Positions 7,481-15,416 of a stretch of 35,468 bases of DNA are shown here, piece by piece. The position numbers and the translations under genes are program-made. Each line of letters begins with the position of its first letter. Position 1 is the stretch's first letter. Below the pieces are notes generated by a model. The model did no database searches. It saw only the letters and a list, made by a program, of their open reading frames with translations, and was not told the origin of the DNA. Location: contig JBGVLO010000108.1 of assembly GCA_045124315.1 (NCBI GenBank), forward strand, positions 1-35,468, given 5' to 3'. Origin of the DNA: CAG-411 sp045124315. Its GTDB lineage: Bacteria; Bacillota; Clostridia; Lachnospirales; Lachnospiraceae.

Positions 7481-8359
7481 ATGCTTTGGACGTACATAAA
7501 ATATAATTTTTCTGTCATGACAAGAAAGAAACTTTTCTGGATTACTTTATTTGGCATGATGTGTTTTGCTATAGGAATGCCTTTTTATCAGGTATGGAAG
7601 TATTATGGGTATTACAGTTATGAATTACCTTCAGCGGATACCTTGTACATAGGAAACTATAATGGGCTTATATGGAGTTATCTGTCTATGCTCCTGCCAT
7701 TTCTCATAGTGCTGCCTTATGGATTCTCCTACATATCTGAGGTGCGTTCTGGAATGAGGCATTATGTACAGGTGAGAGGAACAAGAAAAGTATACTATTT
7801 TGCACAGTTATGTGTTTGTTTTTTCTCTGTTTTTCTTGTTTTTTTTATTCCCTTGATCATCAATATAGGTCTGAATGGAGCATTTTTCCCGGTAAATGGG
7901 AATGATTATATTACCTTAGCACATGTTGGTACATCCAATTGGAGTTCCTATATCACAGGAAGTGGCTTCCTAAAAAAAGTTCTTCATCATGGAATGATTC
8001 TAAAACAAATTGCCATCGATTCTCCTCAGTTATACAATGTGATATTTGCAGCTATTACTGGTATTGGAACTGGAATTATGGGGATGTTTATTTATGCACT
8101 TTCATTAGTGTTAAAGAAAAATTATATATATATGTTGATCGTGAATTTTCTGATTTTTCAATTATGTATTGCACTTAACCGGTTTTCCTATGATGGAATA
8201 TTATCGTCTGTTTATGTGGATTTAAAACCAACAGATTATTTTGCAAACAGGATAATAGCCAATGGAAAAGATTATATTATTTTTGGTATTTTTTTGTTGC
8301 TGGAGATTATTGTCGCTGTTGGAATTATAAGAAGGCAAACAAAGAGGGATGAATTATGA
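7481..8359 (+). CDS. Membrane permease subunit (LanE/LanG-like)
   Basis: This encodes 292 residues with about six membrane helices (near 18-36, 65-90, 105-130, 185-215, 220-240, 260-285). A 292-residue all-membrane subunit beside a second of about 258 residues and a short ATPase is the usual composition of ABC-2 immunity transporters of the LanFEG type. AGAGGTG precedes the ATG. The gene ends by overlapping the next start by four bases (ATGA). A 55-bp gap separates it from the preceding fusion gene, so it begins a second transporter module in the same direction. The substrate is unknown. Confidence 0.8.
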   Translation: MLWTYIKYNFSVMTRKKLFWITLFGMMCFAIGMPFYQVWKYYGYYSYELPSADTLYIGNYNGLIWSYLSMLLPFLIVLPYGFSYISEVRSGMRHYVQVRGTRKVYYFAQLCVCFFSVFLVFFIPLIINIGLNGAFFPVNGNDYITLAHVGTSNWSSYITGSGFLKKVLHHGMILKQIAIDSPQLYNVIFAAITGIGTGIMGMFIYALSLVLKKNYIYMLIVNFLIFQLCIALNRFSYDGILSSVYVDLKPTDYFANRIIANGKDYIIFGIFLLLEIIVAVGIIRRQTKRDEL

Positions 8360-9132
8360 TAACATCTGATACAAAGCAAAAAATCAGAAGCATGGCATTG
8401 GTTCTTCCGATTGTATTTTTATGGAGATATGATCTTTTTATTGGAATGAAAACGCGAACGAAGGATCCGGTATCCACCGTATTTTTATCCCATTTGTTTG
8501 GTGGCAGTTATGCAAGAGAGAAAATGGACTATACGGTATCTGTATTGAGCCTGATTGCTATTATTTATATTACGCTGGTTTTCTCGCAGCATTTCGTAAA
8601 AGACATTGAGGAAAATTGTGAATATCTGTTTACCAGATATAAAAACAGAAGCACCTGGTACATACGAAAGTTAGGAAATCTTTTCGTATGGGGAATGATT
8701 GGTGTAGGGCTGGTCTTAATCATGTATGCAGGAAATGCAATAGTAGAATCTTCTGCTGCAATTACACTGGAAGATATCAAGATGTTCTTTTGTGTATACT
8801 TTATGTTGTTTTTCTTCTTTTATGTCAGTGTTTTGGCAATTAACTATATTGGACTTTACAAGGGAAGTGTAGTTGGAATTGTAGGTTATTACAGTATTGT
8901 TTTTTTTAGCAGTGCACTCACATTGATGGAACAGAGAAGAGAAATGGACTGGGAATGGTTTCACATCCTAAATCCCATGTCTAATATTTACATCAGTTGG
9001 AATTTTACCGATGCTCATGTACTATGTGGCATTCTATATTTTATACTTGTTTGTATTGTGTTTATATGTTGCATATGGATAAAAATAAGAAAAATGGACT
9101 TAGGTATTAATCAAGACAAGGAGAGAGTTTGA
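8356..9132 (+). CDS. Membrane permease subunit (LanE/LanG-like)
   Basis: This encodes 258 residues with six likely membrane helices (about 12-28, 60-78, 108-130, 142-165, 175-195, 222-245). It starts inside the stop of the preceding permease, so the two are translationally coupled. The next gene, an ATPase, starts one base after this stop. The pair plus ATPase fits a heteromeric ABC-2 exporter. No sequence motif identifies the cargo. The base composition is as AT-rich as the rest of the cluster. Confidence 0.8.
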   Translation: MITSDTKQKIRSMALVLPIVFLWRYDLFIGMKTRTKDPVSTVFLSHLFGGSYAREKMDYTVSVLSLIAIIYITLVFSQHFVKDIEENCEYLFTRYKNRSTWYIRKLGNLFVWGMIGVGLVLIMYAGNAIVESSAAITLEDIKMFFCVYFMLFFFFYVSVLAINYIGLYKGSVVGIVGYYSIVFFSSALTLMEQRREMDWEWFHILNPMSNIYISWNFTDAHVLCGILYFILVCIVFICCIWIKIRKMDLGINQDKERV

Positions 9133-9133
9133 A

Positions 9134-9790
9134 ATGAAGCACGTAATAGAAGTGGAGAATCTATCGAAAACATTGAATGGAAATATTATTTTGCAAAATG
9201 TGTCTTTTTCTGTTGAGGAAGGGAAAATTTACGGCTTTGTTGGAAAAAACGGATCGGGAAAAACAATGTTGTTTCGAATACTGGCAGGTCTGGTAAATCG
9301 GGATTCTGGTAGTTTGAAATATGATGGAGTAGAATATATTTTTGGAAAACAGGTTCCATTAAGAATCGGAGTAGTAATTGAAAATGCAGGAATGTACCCT
9401 GAATTTTCCGCAATGGATAATCTAAAACTTTTAGCAAGTATTAACAAAAGAGTTACAGTTAAGGACATTGAAGAAGTCATAAAAGCAGTAGGGCTTGATC
9501 CAAAAGACAGACGTAAAATCCAGAAATATTCTTTGGGAATGAGACAGAGGATTATTTTTGCACAAGCCATAATGGAAAAACCGGAACTGTTGTTATTGGA
9601 CGAACCTACAAATGCACTGGATAAAGAAGGCGTAGGCATCATACGGCAACTGATAAAAGAGCAAAAGGAACGTGGATGTATCGTATGTCTTTCCAGTCAT
9701 AATCGCGAAGATATTGATATGTTATGTGATGAAATCTACCAGATTGAAGAGGGGACATTATATCCAGAAAGGACACAAAATGAAAAATAA
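9134..9790 (+). CDS. ABC ATPase with E-loop, LanF-like
   Basis: This is a 218-residue nucleotide-binding protein with Walker A GKNGSGKT (37-44), signature YSLGMRQR (132-139, the SLGM form instead of LSGGQ) and Walker B ELLLLDEPT (151-159). Where most ABC proteins have the Q-loop glutamine this one has IGVVIENAGMYPEFSAMDNL, with glutamate at residue 83. This E-loop is known from the LanF ATPases of lantibiotic self-immunity transporters. AAGGAGAGAG precedes the ATG. Together with the two small permeases it forms a probable LanFEG-type exporter that removes a peptide from the membrane. No lantibiotic precursor or modification enzyme is present in the window. Confidence 0.9.
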   Translation: MKHVIEVENLSKTLNGNIILQNVSFSVEEGKIYGFVGKNGSGKTMLFRILAGLVNRDSGSLKYDGVEYIFGKQVPLRIGVVIENAGMYPEFSAMDNLKLLASINKRVTVKDIEEVIKAVGLDPKDRRKIQKYSLGMRQRIIFAQAIMEKPELLLLDEPTNALDKEGVGIIRQLIKEQKERGCIVCLSSHNREDIDMLCDEIYQIEEGTLYPERTQNEK

Positions 9791-10475
9791 AAGAGTATAT
9801 GTATTATGTGGTGTGCTGGTATTTGTCCTACTGACAATGATACTTGCACCCTTCATAAAGAGTCAGGTGTTTTCTTATGCACCTATAACGAATGAAATGA
9901 CTTTAGAGGACTTGCAAAAACAAAAGATACAGGTGACTTATGTAGAATCAATAGAAGGTTGGAGTGAAAAAGATATCACCCAATTTGGTAAAGAACAATT
10001 GAAGAAATCAAAAAAATGCAAAAATGTTTTTATAGTAAAGCCCACTGGAAATATATATTTTAATCAGGGATTGATCTTACAGGAAGTAAGGATTAACAAG
10101 GTAATCAAGGGAAAAGAGACTGCTGACACCATATGGGTAAGAAATGGATTACATTCTACATTGCATTACAAAAAAAAGAAAGACGAAGTGGAATTATCCG
10201 GCATGAATCGATCCTTTATGCAGACCGATTGTGAGTATTTACTGTTTTGCAAGCCGTCCGAGACAAATATATATTCTACTCATAAAATATATACAGAAGC
10301 CGGGAATATGTGGTTTGGTTGCTATAATTTGACAAAAAGCTCGGACCAGGTGGTTCCGGCAAAAAATGCCTATTATGATTCTTCTATTGAATTTTATGCA
10401 GATAGTGAAAAATTATTACTTGCTTTTCAGGATGCAAAAGAACGGTTGACCAAATATTATATAGCGGAGAAATAG
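9780..10475 (+). CDS. Membrane-anchored extracytoplasmic protein, unknown
   Basis: The ATG at 9780 lies inside the 3' end of the ATPase gene, overlapping it by 11 bases, with AAAGGAC as ribosome site. It gives 231 residues. A single N-terminal helix (about 4-22) anchors the protein, and the remaining 205 residues are predicted outside. They are rich in Lys, Tyr and Thr, with two cysteines in the C-terminal half (near TDCEYLLFC). No known domain is recognised. Tight coupling to the LanF-like ATPase suggests a role with the transporter, for example as an immunity or substrate-binding partner. This is inferred from context alone. Confidence 0.75.
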   Translation: MKNKRVYVLCGVLVFVLLTMILAPFIKSQVFSYAPITNEMTLEDLQKQKIQVTYVESIEGWSEKDITQFGKEQLKKSKKCKNVFIVKPTGNIYFNQGLILQEVRINKVIKGKETADTIWVRNGLHSTLHYKKKKDEVELSGMNRSFMQTDCEYLLFCKPSETNIYSTHKIYTEAGNMWFGCYNLTKSSDQVVPAKNAYYDSSIEFYADSEKLLLAFQDAKERLTKYYIAEK

Positions 10476-10544
10476 GGTTTTTTTACTATACTTAATACAA
10501 ACTGTTTTCATACCCAATTCTTTTGTGTTATACTAAATGCAACA

Positions 10545-10722
10545 TTAGGAAGGGTCCACGATCCAGTATTCACGAACTCCTGCATCCGAATATAGTTTGA
10601 TGCATTCTACTAGGAGCTGCCTGGTTATAAACCAAGTATCCGTCTATCAGTTCCGCCCGAACATCTTCCGGTAAATTGTAGTAATCTTCTTCTGTGTAAA
10701 ATTCTGTTTGCGCCAATGGCAT
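10545..10722 (-). pseudogene. Remnant of a Uma2 family endonuclease
   Basis: From an ATG with a GAGGAGG ribosome site the minus strand reads the start of a Uma2 (DUF820) protein: YTEEDYYNLPEDVRAELIDG, then AAPSRMHQTI. The frame then shifts, and the adjacent frame continues with YSDAGVREYWIVDPS, the family's C-terminal motif, before a stop. The central region that normally lies between these motifs is missing. This is therefore a gene with an internal deletion plus frameshift and a truncated end. Uma2 genes are abundant, fast-decaying accessory genes in many bacteria. Confidence 0.75.
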
Positions 10723-10748
10723 ATGACCGCCTCCTCTCGGTAGTTATC

Positions 10749-10779
10749 GTAACAGGACAGCCCCCGGCTGAACCGTTAC
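10749..10779. repeat. Intergenic palindrome with GTAAC/GTTAC ends
   Basis: GTAAC-AGGACAGCC-CCC-GGCTGAACC-GTTAC forms an interrupted stem around a CCC loop. The GTAAC/GTTAC ends recall the hairpin at 12594-12623, suggesting one family of small dispersed palindromes. No gene function is implied. Confidence 0.4.
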
Positions 10780-10833
10780 TTTATAAGAAAAGTATAAGGC
10801 AATTTCATTGGAAAAACAAGGAGTGAAGCAACA

Positions 10834-10929
10834 GTGTTTATTTCAATTGACCGTAAGCAGGAATTGTGTTACATTTTGGAGGTAATGCAAATTGACGAAC
10901 CAGATATTTTTAAAGAGGTAGTAACTTGA
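10834..10929 (+). CDS. Possible 31-aa small ORF before exonuclease III
   Basis: A GTG preceded by AAGGAGTGAAG opens a 31-codon frame (start FISIDRKQELCYILEVMQ) ending 31 bases before the exonuclease gene. The ribosome site is good and the peptide is acidic and amphipathic, but there is no homology I recognise. It could be a leader peptide or a remnant. The rest of the 10476-10960 gap holds the Uma2 remnant and a palindrome. Confidence 0.25.
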   Translation: MFISIDRKQELCYILEVMQIDEPDIFKEVVT

Positions 10930-10960
10930 CACTGCTAGGGCAGAAGGGAGTCGGAAGAAA

Positions 10961-11716
10961 ATGAAATTAATTTCTTGGAATGTAAATGGATTGCGAGCCT
11001 GTGTAAAAAAAGGGTTTGAAGAAGTTTTTAAGGAAATGGATGCAGATATTTTTTGTGTGCAGGAGACAAAATTGCAGGAAGGGCAGATTGATTTTGCACC
11101 GGAAGGGTATCACTGTTACTGGAATTATGCGGAAAAGAAAGGCTATTCCGGAACCGCAGTATTTTCAAAAGTGGAGCCTCTCAATGTGTCTTATGGCATA
11201 GGAAGCGAACAGCACGACAAGGAAGGTCGAGTGATCACCCTGGAATTCGAGGAATTTTATTTTGTGACAGTGTACACACCAAATTCTCAAAATGAACTGG
11301 CAAGATTGGATTATCGAATGGAATGGGAACAGGATTTTCGAGAATATCTATGTGAGTTAAATAAGAAAAAGCCAGTGGTTATGACTGGTGATCTGAATGT
11401 GGCGCATAATGAGATCGATCTTAAGAACCCGAAGACAAACAAGACAAATGCCGGTTTCACACAAGAGGAAAGGGACCAGTTTACAGCCCTTTTGGAAGCC
11501 GGATTTGTAGACAGTTTTCGTATGCTTTATCCAGAAAAAGAGGGAGCCTATTCCTGGTGGTCGTATCGTTTCAAAGCCAGAGAAAAAAATGCTGGATGGC
11601 GTATTGACTATTTTGTCGTCTCGAAAGACTGGAAGGATAAAATTGAGAATTCTTTGATATACGCAGACGTGATGGGTTCGGATCATTGTCCGGTAGGGCT
11701 GATTTTAAAGGAATAA
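10961..11716 (+). CDS. xth: Exodeoxyribonuclease III
   Basis: This is a 251-residue AP endonuclease and 3'-5' exonuclease of the ExoIII/ExoA family, which repairs abasic sites and 3'-blocked ends in DNA in the cytoplasm. The family motifs appear in order: SWNVNGLRA at the start, QETKLQ with the metal-binding glutamate (about 35), YSGTAVFSK, GDLNVAHNEIDL (catalytic Asp and Asn), WSYRFKAREKNAGWRIDYF and the C-terminal GSDHCPV with the catalytic histidine. Length is normal and nothing is missing. GAAGGGAGTCGGAAG lies ahead of the ATG. It seems to be a single-gene unit. Composition is less AT-rich than the upstream ABC cluster, consistent with core chromosome resuming here. Confidence 0.97.
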   Translation: MKLISWNVNGLRACVKKGFEEVFKEMDADIFCVQETKLQEGQIDFAPEGYHCYWNYAEKKGYSGTAVFSKVEPLNVSYGIGSEQHDKEGRVITLEFEEFYFVTVYTPNSQNELARLDYRMEWEQDFREYLCELNKKKPVVMTGDLNVAHNEIDLKNPKTNKTNAGFTQEERDQFTALLEAGFVDSFRMLYPEKEGAYSWWSYRFKAREKNAGWRIDYFVVSKDWKDKIENSLIYADVMGSDHCPVGLILKE

Positions 11717-11812
11717 TCAGATGAAAAGATTACAAATAAAATAGAAATGTTAAGATAATTTTAATTTTTTTTAAGTTTTTGGTATTTTGTGGGAATCTCT
11801 GAAAAAATGTAT

Positions 11813-11889
11813 TATAATCATATCATAACAGTTACTGAGAGGGGGTAATTCTTTCTGATGATTGTTCTTGGGGGGGAACAGTATCAGAA
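11813..11889 (+). promoter_or_regulatory. -10 box and leader hairpin before the 11930 gene
   Basis: A perfect TATAAT (11813-11818) has no good -35 at standard distance. About 35 bases downstream the leader folds as TTCTGAT...ATCAGAA (11853-11859 with 11883-11889), with an inner GTTC/GGAAC stem around a run of seven G. The gene's ribosome site follows 20-30 bases later. The promoter call is moderate; the hairpin is plain in the sequence but its function is unknown. Confidence 0.35.
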
Positions 11890-11929
11890 TAGCATGACCT
11901 TACAATGATCCTGAAAGGGGGAACGTCTT

Positions 11930-12235
11930 ATGCGAATGAGAAGATTAGGTGAAAACCCATACGCAGCATTTGTTGTGACTGGAATGGAAGGGGAGGATCG
12001 TTACCAGGTATTGTGTCGTTGGAGTGCAGATGGCAGAGATTACATTGGTTACGAGATTTATGCCATTGATGGTTGTTATGCCATGATAGGGAGTGTAAAT
12101 AATCAGGGCGGTTATGTACCATATGGACAGCAACAGGAAGAGACGATGAAGCAGATACAGGATCCGCTGTTAAGAGAAATTGTATTGTATTGCCGAGGCA
12201 AAGTGGGGGAGTGCATGTGTCTTAATGCTGGTTAG
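11930..12235 (+). CDS. Small hypothetical protein
   Basis: This encodes 101 residues with no signal peptide or membrane helix, preceded by GAAAGGGGGA at suitable distance. The sequence has aromatic and glycine motifs (YEIYAIDGCYAMIG, NNQGGYVPYGQQQ) and two nearby cysteines at the end (GECMCLNAG). It stands alone, with its own leader hairpin upstream and a strong terminator downstream, so it is probably a monocistronic cytoplasmic protein. I do not recognise a family. Confidence 0.6.
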   Translation: MRMRRLGENPYAAFVVTGMEGEDRYQVLCRWSADGRDYIGYEIYAIDGCYAMIGSVNNQGGYVPYGQQQEETMKQIQDPLLREIVLYCRGKVGECMCLNAG

Positions 12236-12273
12236 GCTTTAGCCTTAGGGGTACAAGGGGTATTAGTGATGAG

Positions 12274-12312
12274 GCATCCAGATTCAGAGGTTCTGAGTCT
12301 GGGTGCTTTTTT
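12274..12312 (+). terminator. Strong intrinsic terminator
   Basis: GCATCCAGATTCAGA pairs with TCTGAGTCTGGGTGC around a GGT loop (15-bp stem, two mismatch or wobble positions) and is followed by TTTTTT. It ends the transcript of the 101-residue gene. Confidence 0.88.
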
Positions 12313-12320
12313 GCTATATA

Positions 12321-12486
12321 AAAAAATACCTTTTGATCCCAATGATACCTACGAATTGCTACGCTGCCAACAGCTCTCGCAATTCTACAAACATTCGTAT
12401 AGTGTTATACTGTTTGGCGGGTCCCAAGGTCATTCGCCCACATATGAGCGAGCTCATGTGGGTTCAGACCTTTTGACCCTGGTATC
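12321..12486 (-). repeat. Dispersed GATACC/GGTATC repeat, long copy
   Basis: Read on the minus strand this block starts GATACCAGGGTCAAAAGG and ends GCAATTCGTAGGTATCATTGGG followed by ATCAAAAGGTATT. In between is an inner stem (ACCCACATGAG...CTCATATGTGGG). The ends match the copies at 13203, 24494 and 26739. The apparent frame on the plus strand across it is not a gene. The rest of the 12236-12658 gap holds the terminator and the 12594 hairpin. Confidence 0.6.
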
Positions 12487-12593
12487 AAATAATTAATCTA
12501 AACTTAATGTTTTGTAAAAGTCATTTTAAGAAAACTATTTTATGATAGATACATGGTTAAGGACAAAAGATAACCAAATGAAGAAACGAAATC

Positions 12594-12623
12594 GTTACTG
12601 TTCACAGGTATGTGAACTGTAAC
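12594..12623. repeat. Palindrome GTTACTGTTCACA...TGTGAACTGTAAC
   Basis: Two 13-base arms pair with a single mismatch around a GGTA loop. Each arm is flanked on the outside by an ACGAAATC-type sequence. It lies in the leader of the UBA-like gene. It may be a small dispersed repeat or a regulatory hairpin; the ACTGTTCA core recurs in the 17620 and 28323 repeats. Confidence 0.5.
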
Positions 12624-12658
12624 ACGAAATCACAAAGAAAGGGATAAAGGTGAGAATT

Positions 12659-13183
12659 ATGGATCAGTTAGAAAAAGTAGAAAAATTAAGAGAAAGAGCA
12701 AATGTATCTTATGATGAGGCAAAGAAGGCACTTGAGGAAAACAATTGGGATTTGCTGGAAGCTATGGTGGCATTGGAGAAGGAAGGAAAAGTTCCTGAGC
12801 CGGATACCAGCAGTTATACAACCAGCTATGAGGAGCAGACCGAATATATTTCGGTGCCGGCTACGGTATATGAACAGCAGCAGAGACAGAAAGAGGGCAC
12901 TTGGGATAAGTTCAAAAAATTTGTGAAAAAGAGCTGGCAGATGAGCAAAGACAATTATTTCCGTGTAGTGCGTCACGGAGAGGAAATGTTCCGTATGCCG
13001 GTTTGGGCACTTATTCTTCTATTATTATGCGGATGGCATTGTATTGTACCGTTGATGATCGTAGCATTTTTCTTTGATTGTCATTACCAGTTCGTAGGAA
13101 AAAATGATCTTTCGAAAGTTAATGAAGCAATGGAAAAAGGAAATGACTTGGCAGACAAAATCAAAAACGAGTATAATAAATAA
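12659..13183 (+). CDS. UBA/EF-Ts-like helical domain with membrane segment (DUF4342-like)
   Basis: This encodes about 174 residues. Residues 1-42 form a small three-helix UBA/EF-Ts-type domain (EKLRERANVSYDEAKKALEE, then NNWDLLEAMVALEKEGK), familiar from clostridial DUF4342 proteins. A polar linker with many Gln and Thr follows, then a basic segment (WDKFKKFVKKSW), a hydrophobic segment at about 114-141 (VWALILLLLCGWHCIVPLMIVAFFF) and a charged C-terminus. The ATG at 12659 is preferred over an upstream in-frame GTG at 12650 because AAAGG is then 8 bases away. It lies just before a two-component pair and could take part in membrane-associated signalling. The biochemical role is unknown. Confidence 0.75.
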   Translation: MDQLEKVEKLRERANVSYDEAKKALEENNWDLLEAMVALEKEGKVPEPDTSSYTTSYEEQTEYISVPATVYEQQQRQKEGTWDKFKKFVKKSWQMSKDNYFRVVRHGEEMFRMPVWALILLLLCGWHCIVPLMIVAFFFDCHYQFVGKNDLSKVNEAMEKGNDLADKIKNEYNK

Positions 13184-13202
13184 AAAGGTGATTATTCAGA
13201 AC

Positions 13203-13282
13203 CCTATATGATGATACCAGTCAAGCAATTCGTAGGTATCATTGGGGAGGCAAAAATACCTTTTGCCCCCAATATCATATAA
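13203..13282 (+). repeat. Dispersed GATACC/GGTATC repeat, short copy
   Basis: GATACC (13213-13218) and GGTATC (13235-13240) flank AGTCAAGCAATTCGTA. A second stem follows, GGGGAGGCAAAA with TTTTGCCCCC, and TATATGAT/ATCATATA lie at the two ends like short terminal inverted repeats. It sits in the gap before the response regulator. The 76 bases after it read ITEQLDTLSRHAREV without a start, possibly a gene remnant. Confidence 0.6.
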
Positions 13283-13359
13283 CAGAACAATTAGATACAT
13301 TGTCCCGGCATGCACGAGAGGTTTTGAATAGTTATAATCTAGGAAAAGAGGAATAGAAG

Positions 13360-14076
13360 ATGGGAGCAAATATTTTAGTAGTAGAAGACGATGAAGGATT
13401 AGCAAGATTTATTGAACTGGAGCTGCTTCATGAAGGATATGAGGTGACGAGAACGGACAATGGAAGAGATGCATTGGACATAGCCCTGTCACAGAATTTT
13501 TCTTTATTGCTTCTGGATATTATGCTTCCGGGGCTAAATGGCTTGGAGGTTCTGCGCAGATTACAGCAGAGCGAGAATACGACTCCGGTCATATTGCTTA
13601 CTGCCAGAGATGCGGTTATGGATAAAGTGGCCGGATTGGACGCAGGAGCAGTGGATTACATAACCAAGCCATTTGCCATAGAAGAGTTACTGGCAAGGAT
13701 TCGTGTGGCATTGAAACTGCATGGAACTGCAAATGTGATTCGTGTTGCAGAGGTACAGGGGGATGAACTGGTTTGGGGCCCTCTTACTCTCTCCGAAGCG
13801 AGACATCAGGTAAAATACAACGGAGAAGAGATTTCTTTGAAGAACCGAGAGTTTCTTATGCTGAAAACATTGCTGGAAAATCAGGATATTGTGTTATCAC
13901 GGGACACTTTGTTAGAGCGTGTATGTGGATATCAGTACATGGGCGAGACCAATGTGGTAGATGTCTATGTACGGTATTTGCGCACAAAGATTGATGAAGT
14001 GTATGGTGTGAAAATGATAGAAACTGTGCGTGGGGTTGGATACGTTATAAAAAAATATCCATCCCCCATAGCATAA
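13360..14076 (+). CDS. OmpR/PhoB family response regulator
   Basis: This encodes 238 residues. An N-terminal receiver domain carries the acidic pair VVEDDEG, phospho-acceptor Asp53 in LLLLDIMLPG, Thr in LLTARD and the lysine of ITKPF. The C-terminal half is a winged-helix DNA-binding domain (REFLMLKTLLENQD, YVRYLRTKID, TVRGVGYVI). The usual AGADDY reads AGAVDY here, a mild change. AAAAGAGGAATAGAAG precedes the ATG. It is followed by a histidine kinase about 70 bases downstream and surely works with it. The target genes are not evident from sequence. Confidence 0.95.
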   Translation: MGANILVVEDDEGLARFIELELLHEGYEVTRTDNGRDALDIALSQNFSLLLLDIMLPGLNGLEVLRRLQQSENTTPVILLTARDAVMDKVAGLDAGAVDYITKPFAIEELLARIRVALKLHGTANVIRVAEVQGDELVWGPLTLSEARHQVKYNGEEISLKNREFLMLKTLLENQDIVLSRDTLLERVCGYQYMGETNVVDVYVRYLRTKIDEVYGVKMIETVRGVGYVIKKYPSPIA

Positions 14077-14149
14077 GATTATTCATATTCCAACCCCTTC
14101 GTAAAAGTTCAAGGCTTAAGCAAATGACATTGATTCAAAGGAGAGAAAT

Positions 14150-15415
14150 ATGGCGAAAAATATTGAGCAAAGGGAAGCGAAGAGAATGTCCTCTATTGCC
14201 AGAAGATTGCAGTGGAGAGTGACGGGAAAACAGTTGGAAGTATATGTCAAGATGGATATACTTCTTTTTGTAGTGTTGTTTTTTGGAGAGATCCTTCGCA
14301 AGGAATATGAGGCAGTAGGTGGATTTTCCAGAGAATGTATTCGAGTGGTAAGGCATTGGAAACAAATTAAGGAATGCACGTATATTGTTATGGATCCCAA
14401 TGAGCAGGTTTTGTTCTCTTATGACATCTGTCCAATTTTATTTTTCTTAGGAATTGCAGTGGGCACTCTTTTTTGTATACAGATGATGGGACTTCTGTTT
14501 TCTGCTCACAAGGAAAAAACAAGGATTTCAAAAATTTTAGAACCGATCAATGAGATTGCTCTGCGTGCAGATGAATTGAGCCGGTTTGCATTCACCGAGG
14601 ACAAATATCACTTGATCGAGGATGCCATTTCTAATGTATCTCCAAAGGATGAGCAGATGTTATCGTTCGGGGACAGTGAATTACAGGGAATTGAAGTGGC
14701 AATGAACAATCTGTTGCAAAGAATGCGTGAGGCTTATCGCCAGCAGGCAAGATTTGTAAATGATGCTTCTCATGAGCTTCGAACACCGATTGCGGTCATA
14801 GAAGGGTATATTAACATGATTGCCCGATGGGGAAGGGAAGATGAGAAAGTGTTGGACGAATCCATTGCAGCGTTGCAACGGGAATCCGGGCATATGAAAA
14901 AGCTGGTAGAGCAGTTGCTGTTTTTGGCAAGGGGAGACAGTGGAAAATTGCAACTGGAGCTTAAGAGTCTTTCTGTTTCTACATTAATGCAGGAGATTTA
15001 CGAGGAATCCATTTTAATTGATGAAGAGCATGTGTATCGTTTTCGTGGACAAGAAGAACTTTACATTACTGCAGATGATCAAATGATAAAACAGGCTGTC
15101 CGTGTGCTTTTAGATAATGCTGCCAAATATACCCCTGAAAATGAAGAAATTTGCCTCAGTGTGGGGAAGTATCAGGATGGGCAGGTGTATTTACAGGTGC
15201 AGGATTCCGGAATCGGTATGTCGGGGGAGGATGTTTCCCATATGTTTGAACGATTTTATCGTGCAGATGATGTAAGAAAATACAAAGGAACCGGATTGGG
15301 GCTTTCCATTGCAAAGTGGATTGTGGATAAGCATGAGGGACATTTTGAAATCCTGTCCCGCACGCAGTTAGGAACCAGAATTCGTATCGTTTTGCCAGAG
15401 AGTAGAGGGCTGTAG
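14150..15415 (+). CDS. Sensor histidine kinase, partner of the OmpR-type regulator
   Basis: This encodes 421 residues. Two membrane helices (about 38-50 and 96-117) bracket a short outside segment of about 45 residues. A cytoplasmic linker follows, then HisKA with phospho-acceptor His208 in ASHELRTPIAVIEGYI. The ATPase domain has an N-box (LLDNAAKYTPENE), G1 (DSGIGMS), F-box (FERFYRAD) and G2 (GTGLGLSIAK). The short sensor loop suggests it detects a membrane-associated signal or a partner protein instead of a free ligand. AAAGGAGAG precedes the ATG. All catalytic motifs are intact. Confidence 0.95.
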   Translation: MAKNIEQREAKRMSSIARRLQWRVTGKQLEVYVKMDILLFVVLFFGEILRKEYEAVGGFSRECIRVVRHWKQIKECTYIVMDPNEQVLFSYDICPILFFLGIAVGTLFCIQMMGLLFSAHKEKTRISKILEPINEIALRADELSRFAFTEDKYHLIEDAISNVSPKDEQMLSFGDSELQGIEVAMNNLLQRMREAYRQQARFVNDASHELRTPIAVIEGYINMIARWGREDEKVLDESIAALQRESGHMKKLVEQLLFLARGDSGKLQLELKSLSVSTLMQEIYEESILIDEEHVYRFRGQEELYITADDQMIKQAVRVLLDNAAKYTPENEEICLSVGKYQDGQVYLQVQDSGIGMSGEDVSHMFERFYRADDVRKYKGTGLGLSIAKWIVDKHEGHFEILSRTQLGTRIRIVLPESRGL

Positions 15416-15416
15416 C

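Noticed and set aside
9672..9779. N-terminal extension of the anchored protein after the LanF-like ATPase
   Set aside because: It lies wholly inside the ATPase gene in another frame; the ATG at 9780 gives a clean N-terminal membrane anchor.
12266..12496. 76-codon plus-strand frame
   Set aside because: It runs through the terminator hairpin and the long GATACC repeat, has no proper ribosome site and no protein-like character.
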